NCBI RefSeq assembly: GCF_000003815.2
Contig: NC_049991.1
Coordinates: 10,231,729 to 10,295,728, forward strand
DNA from: Branchiostoma floridae
Taxonomy: Eukaryota > Chordata > Leptocardii > Amphioxiformes > Branchiostomatidae
Direction: 5' to 3'
DNA length: 64,000 nucleotides
Shown: positions 60,416 to 64,000 of the stretch, one piece after another
Position numbering within the stretch: position 1 is the stretch's first letter
Layout: each line of letters starts with the position of its first letter
Notes under the pieces: generated by a model
The model's database searches: none
What the model was told of the DNA's origin: nothing
What the model saw: the letters and a program-made list of their open reading frames with translations, nothing else
Made by a program: the position numbers and the translations under genes

Positions 60416-61680
60416 TCACATATCTGAGGATCCGGCAGCATCATATATTTGTTGTTGAAAGTGTTTTCGTGCGCTTGGCCCGCTCTGTTCTTGTCCATAG
60501 TGCTTGGACATCTCCGGCGTGGGCACGCAGTTAGGCAGCTTCAGTGTGTCCATTCGTGTGTGATCTCCAGTGGTCATCGGCACTGTGGACTTCACGGTCA
60601 TGGTCACCAGCTCTGTGCGGCGTGAATAGAAAGTGTTGTAAGCTTGGCTCGGGCCGAGGTTCTTGGTGAAGCGGATCTTCGGGCGGAACTTCAGCGCCTC
60701 TTGGAAGCTCTTCTTGAAGTTCTCGTCGAAGAAAGCGTAGAGTACGGGGTTGCAGCAGCTGTTGGCGTACGACAGGGTGATGGTGAAGTAGAAGAGTCCG
60801 GCGGCCGTGTCGAGCTCCATCCCCGAGAACGCGTTCGACAGGTTCGCGATTTGGAAGATGTAGAAGGGCAGCCAGCAGATGACGAAAACAGTTACTACCA
60901 CGGCTACCAAACGCTCGACTTTCTTGATGGCCTTCTCGCGGTGGCGGCGAGACTGGTTGCGCTGGACGGTGGTACTGGTGCCTTTCACGCTGTCGCAGAG
61001 CCGTCTGGTCATGAGGGAATAGCACGTGACGATGACGATCAACGGCACGGCAAACCCCAGGGTGAAGGTGTAGATCACCCACGCCTCCCCCATGGTACTG
61101 GACACGTGTTCCGGCCAGTGGAGGTTACACGTGATCAAGTGGGTCTCGTGCTGCTCGGCAGTGTCCGTGTTGGCGAAGATGACCACAGGGGAACTGACCA
61201 CCAGTGAGATGGCCCACACGCTGATGTTGACCGTACGAGCCATGCGGGTGTTCCGGCGGTTCACAGAAATCACGGGACACGCCACAGCCACGAACCGGTC
61301 CACACTCAGACAGTCAGGCAGAAGATGCTGACGAACTGGTTCAAGGTGTCCACGTACAGGGCTATCTTACACATCACTGTGCCAAACGGACACGTCTCCA
61401 GTCCGATAGAGGCTGCTGAGAGGGGCAGGAGTAACACAAACAGCTCATCCGCGAGGGCCAGGTTGAGTATGTACAGGTAGGTGACGGACTTGACACGGGC
61501 GTACTTCATGACGACATAGATGACTAGTGAGTTTCCCGTCAGACCGATGAGGGAGATGATGCCGTACACGATGGGGATGATGACGGGGTGGTACACCATG
61601 ATGCCGCCGAACCAAGGCGCGGCGGAGTGGTTGCCGATCCCCGAGGACTGGTTCGTGGTCATGGCGCTCACGTTCAACAT
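60416..61680 (-). CDS. Somatostatin/allatostatin-C receptor-like GPCR, interrupted by a one-base deletion
   Basis: A single-exon rhodopsin-type receptor of about 420 residues in two frames: 61306-61680 (N-terminus to TM3) and 60416-61303. The join falls at FCLTV, just before the DRF motif (DRY in most family members); one C is missing near 61310. Features: three N-terminal glycosylation sequons, GNSLVIYV in TM1, LNLALADELF in TM2, Asp in TM3 (ALYVDTLNQF), Cys pair (MCKIAL and ITCNLHWP), CWLPFYIF in TM6 and SYANSCCNPVLY in TM7. The TM2 and TM7 signatures are those of somatostatin/AstC receptors; the TM3 Asp binds the ligand's Lys in somatostatin receptors. Opioid/NOP-type is the alternative. 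A splice acceptor at 61698/61699 implies an upstream 5'UTR exon. Confidence 0.85.
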
Positions 61681-61732
61681 CAGACCAGGCGTGGGTTACT
61701 GAGAAGAACAGAAGAGAACAATCTACATTTGA

Positions 61733-62440
61733 TAAATGAATGAAAGACCTGGCTTATTTTACATTCATGCTTAAGGGGGCACACCCCAGTTTATTTGGGG
61801 TTTCAAATGGAGGCGGCACACCCTCAAGTCTAGCGACCATCTCTTCCAGGGAATTATCCTGAAGCAAAATAACTGTATATGGGGTGAGAGGATATACCTT
61901 CAGCTACATGTCAAAAATGATGCACAAAATCGGGCATTTTCGCATTGGATAAAACAGATGAAGATTTTTTCCGGCAAGCACGACTGATATGCCAGAGAGA
62001 GGAAAATCTAACGAGTAATCCAGCCAATTATAAAAAAAAAGTACTACAGTTTTCATCCACGGCGCGCGGCATTGCAACTTGGCTTAACACAGCACTTCAG
62101 AGGTCAATCCAGGTCACGGGCCTGTTTACATTGAAGGCGTATGGATATCCGGAAATGAAAGTCCGGCCGAAACACAATTTGCACCCAAAACACACCATTT
62201 CCTACACTTTTCAGCCACATTAGCGTTTAATGTCATTTCGCAGTAAATAATGAGAAATGCCAACTCAAACATAGACCCTCGAAAGCCTTTCGTCACTTTT
62301 TTGTCGCGCACTACCTCGAAAGAACTGGGGTGTGCAACGTTAGACGGGCTAGGTACGGGTCGTTGGTATATGCAGACATAATATGCAGAAAAGCGGAAAC
62401 AACAATATGAAATTTAACTAAATTTATATCAAGGTGAAAT
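61733..62440 (-). mobile_element. Non-LTR 3' tail split by a nested MITE
   Basis: GAATGAAAGACC ... ACATTCATGC at 61736-61770 continues at 62341 as AGACGGGCTAGGTACGGGTC, the same order as in the unbroken copy at 26836-26997. The insert between them is listed separately. Confidence 0.65.
61774..62339. mobile_element. MITE nested in a retroposon tail, TTA target duplication
   Basis: 566 bp with ends GCACACCCCAGTT (61779) and AACTGGGGTGTGC (62323-62335), flanked by TTA at 61771-61773 and 62340-62342. A 3-bp TTA duplication is typical of PIF/Harbinger. The 92-codon frame inside (61945-62223) resembles nothing I know. Confidence 0.65.
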
Positions 62441-62444
62441 GTAT

Positions 62445-63970
62445 CCATGACTTTGCACAATCACAAATGCCGGTCTACCATCGTATCTTTCTCCAGCCTT
62501 TGCGCTGATTCTCAGTACATTTATTATAATTATCTTTTAATGGAGCGCAACGATCATATTTGTTATATGTTAAGATAACCTAACCACCAGACGAGAGATA
62601 TTGAAATGACCTAAACATCAGAGATATGCCCTGACCTCTATCTAATGTTTAGATGGTAGGTCATATAAAACATTGACAATTGCATATTCTAGGTAACAAA
62701 TGACATAGTACCAGATTTTGTGACAGAAATTCAGTTCCAAGTCTGTGTATTCATGTTTATTGCGCATAAGAACTAGCTTGTCAAGCAATAACCTTGATCT
62801 TCAAACAGTTTAATCAAGCGGCTTCCAGTAATTCTTACGCACCTCTGGGACCCCAGATGTGATGAAACGAGTTATAAAGTTAGATAATCTCCCTATACGC
62901 ATTAGTCTTGGTCAAACGGAACGGCTTGCCGTCAAGGAAATAATTTCCTCTCGGTAACGCTAGAGTGAGTTCAGGGTCGCTTTTGCAGAGTTATAACATT
63001 CCCCAATGGGCTGTACGTAGAAAGTATCTTCACGTAATCTGATTAATGTTTCCGAGATCCACAGCTAATATAAAAAGTTTATTTCAGGTCGCAAGCCCTT
63101 GATTGCATTAAGGTACAGTATACTTAAATAGCAAATAATACGCTTTACGCTCCACGAAACACTACATCCTGACCATGCATCTAATTCAGTATAGGCTTGC
63201 TTTTCTATTTCTTGTCTCTCGGGTAAGTTCAACAGAACGTTGCGTGTACGTGCAAACAGATAACGCACGCACAAGGGCTTATGCATCCCAAAATTTTGAT
63301 TGGAAGCTAATTTTAGATTATGACATTTAAAATTCACCATCCTAAATCCATCATCTTAATAGTTTGATGATCTCCAGTGGATTAAAGATAATAGAATGCT
63401 TAATATAGCAATCCTGCTGATAGCAGATGCCTTTGAGATAGGCCGTGTTATCCATCAATTTCTAGTTTGTTATTCATAAAACGTCAGACGATTTCAGAGT
63501 ACACATAGTGTAATTGTTTCCCATTTGTGTAATTGTGGCCCATTTGATGGGTTTGACCCAGTGCCCTCGCACGTCTAGTGCTCTTAGGCAGCCCCGATGG
63601 ACCATGACTGACCGATCACTGATGGTTACAGCCGTGGGGATACAGTCCATTCCGGTCGTAATTGGCTCTAATGACGTTTGAGCGCTCTTTGACCTACTTA
63701 CCGCAGAATCCCGACTCTTTTCATGGTAAACCGTCTAGATAGAGTCATCCCTGTGCCCTTGGTACACAGTCCACGTGGACCTCATCTAACCACATAATGC
63801 ACTGGCCTAACCCAAATGCCAAATCGTCCGTGATTTTCTTCAAATTGCAGATGGCAGTGATAGAGTGTATTGAAGTTTGTATGAAGATCAGTCGAGATTC
63901 ACCAGGGAGAAATTTAAAGTAGTCCAACTTTGATTATGACTCAGCTGCAACTAAACTTTATATACAAACA
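62445..63970. other. Intergenic, nothing recognised
   Basis: AT-rich sequence upstream of the GPCR. No exon, RNA gene or strong repeat was seen. Confidence 0.4.
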
Positions 63971-63976
63971 TGTACG

Positions 63977-64000
63977 GGATGTCTCTGTAGCTCAACTGGT
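63977..64000 (+). mobile_element. Start of a tRNA-like SINE, cut by the window edge
   Basis: TGTCTCTGTAGCTCAACTGGT matches the 5' end and A box of a tRNA. A tRNA-derived SINE head is more likely than a tRNA gene, but the B box lies outside the window. Confidence 0.4.

Noticed and set aside
60531-61207. 183- and 187-codon frames overlapping the GPCR
   Set aside because: They are other frames of the receptor's GC-rich coding sequence; Arg/His-rich composition and no domains.

Overview
The window looks like genomic DNA of an invertebrate chordate, most likely a lancelet (Branchiostoma). This is an inference from intron-rich animal genes, a large tandem family of secreted AprA/PhoPQ-related proteins, many short inverted-repeat transposons, tRNA-derived SINEs and AT-rich intergenic DNA. 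One 100-N assembly gap lies at 3036-3135.

From 1.5 to 51.5 kb the minus strand carries seven head-to-tail copies (A to G) of a 15-exon gene. Each encodes a secreted protein of about 490 residues in the PhoPQ-activated pathogenicity-related / autocrine proliferation repressor (AprA) family, an alpha/beta-hydrolase fold with GASKRGW as presumed nucleophile elbow. Copies B to G read as complete open genes from splice sites. Copy A has only exons 1 and 12-15 because its interior coincides with the gap. A and B form one subfamily and C to G another. Exons 1 and 15 are almost identical in all copies while the middle exons differ, and G is a mosaic of F-like and D-like sequence. Six copies have a recognisable nuclear-receptor-like site 60-85 bp before the ATG, in most of them next to a forkhead-like site, suggesting shared control.

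The introns and spacers hold datable insertions: a mariner remnant with an empty site in copy A, a retroposed 3'UTR with 15-bp target duplications, a 5'-truncated non-LTR element beside a splice donor, a dimeric tRNA-type SINE, several MITEs, and a 1-kb foldback element with a promoter-like core.

From 34.5 to 39.7 kb, between copies E and F, lies an unusual locus without a long reading frame. A CCAAT/TATA promoter is followed by exon-like blocks bounded by splice sites, four decayed and evenly spaced copies of the 5' end of histone H4, and two long foldback units, each with a central 15-bp hairpin whose stem changes compensate between copies. It is the best candidate here for something undescribed, probably a structured or spliced non-coding RNA.

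Downstream, 52.4-57.3 kb on the plus strand is a complete seven-exon LACTB gene (529 residues). At 60.4-61.7 kb on the minus strand is a somatostatin/allatostatin-C-type GPCR broken by a one-base deletion at the end of TM3. The last 2.3 kb is intergenic, with nested repeats and the start of a tRNA-like SINE at the window edge.
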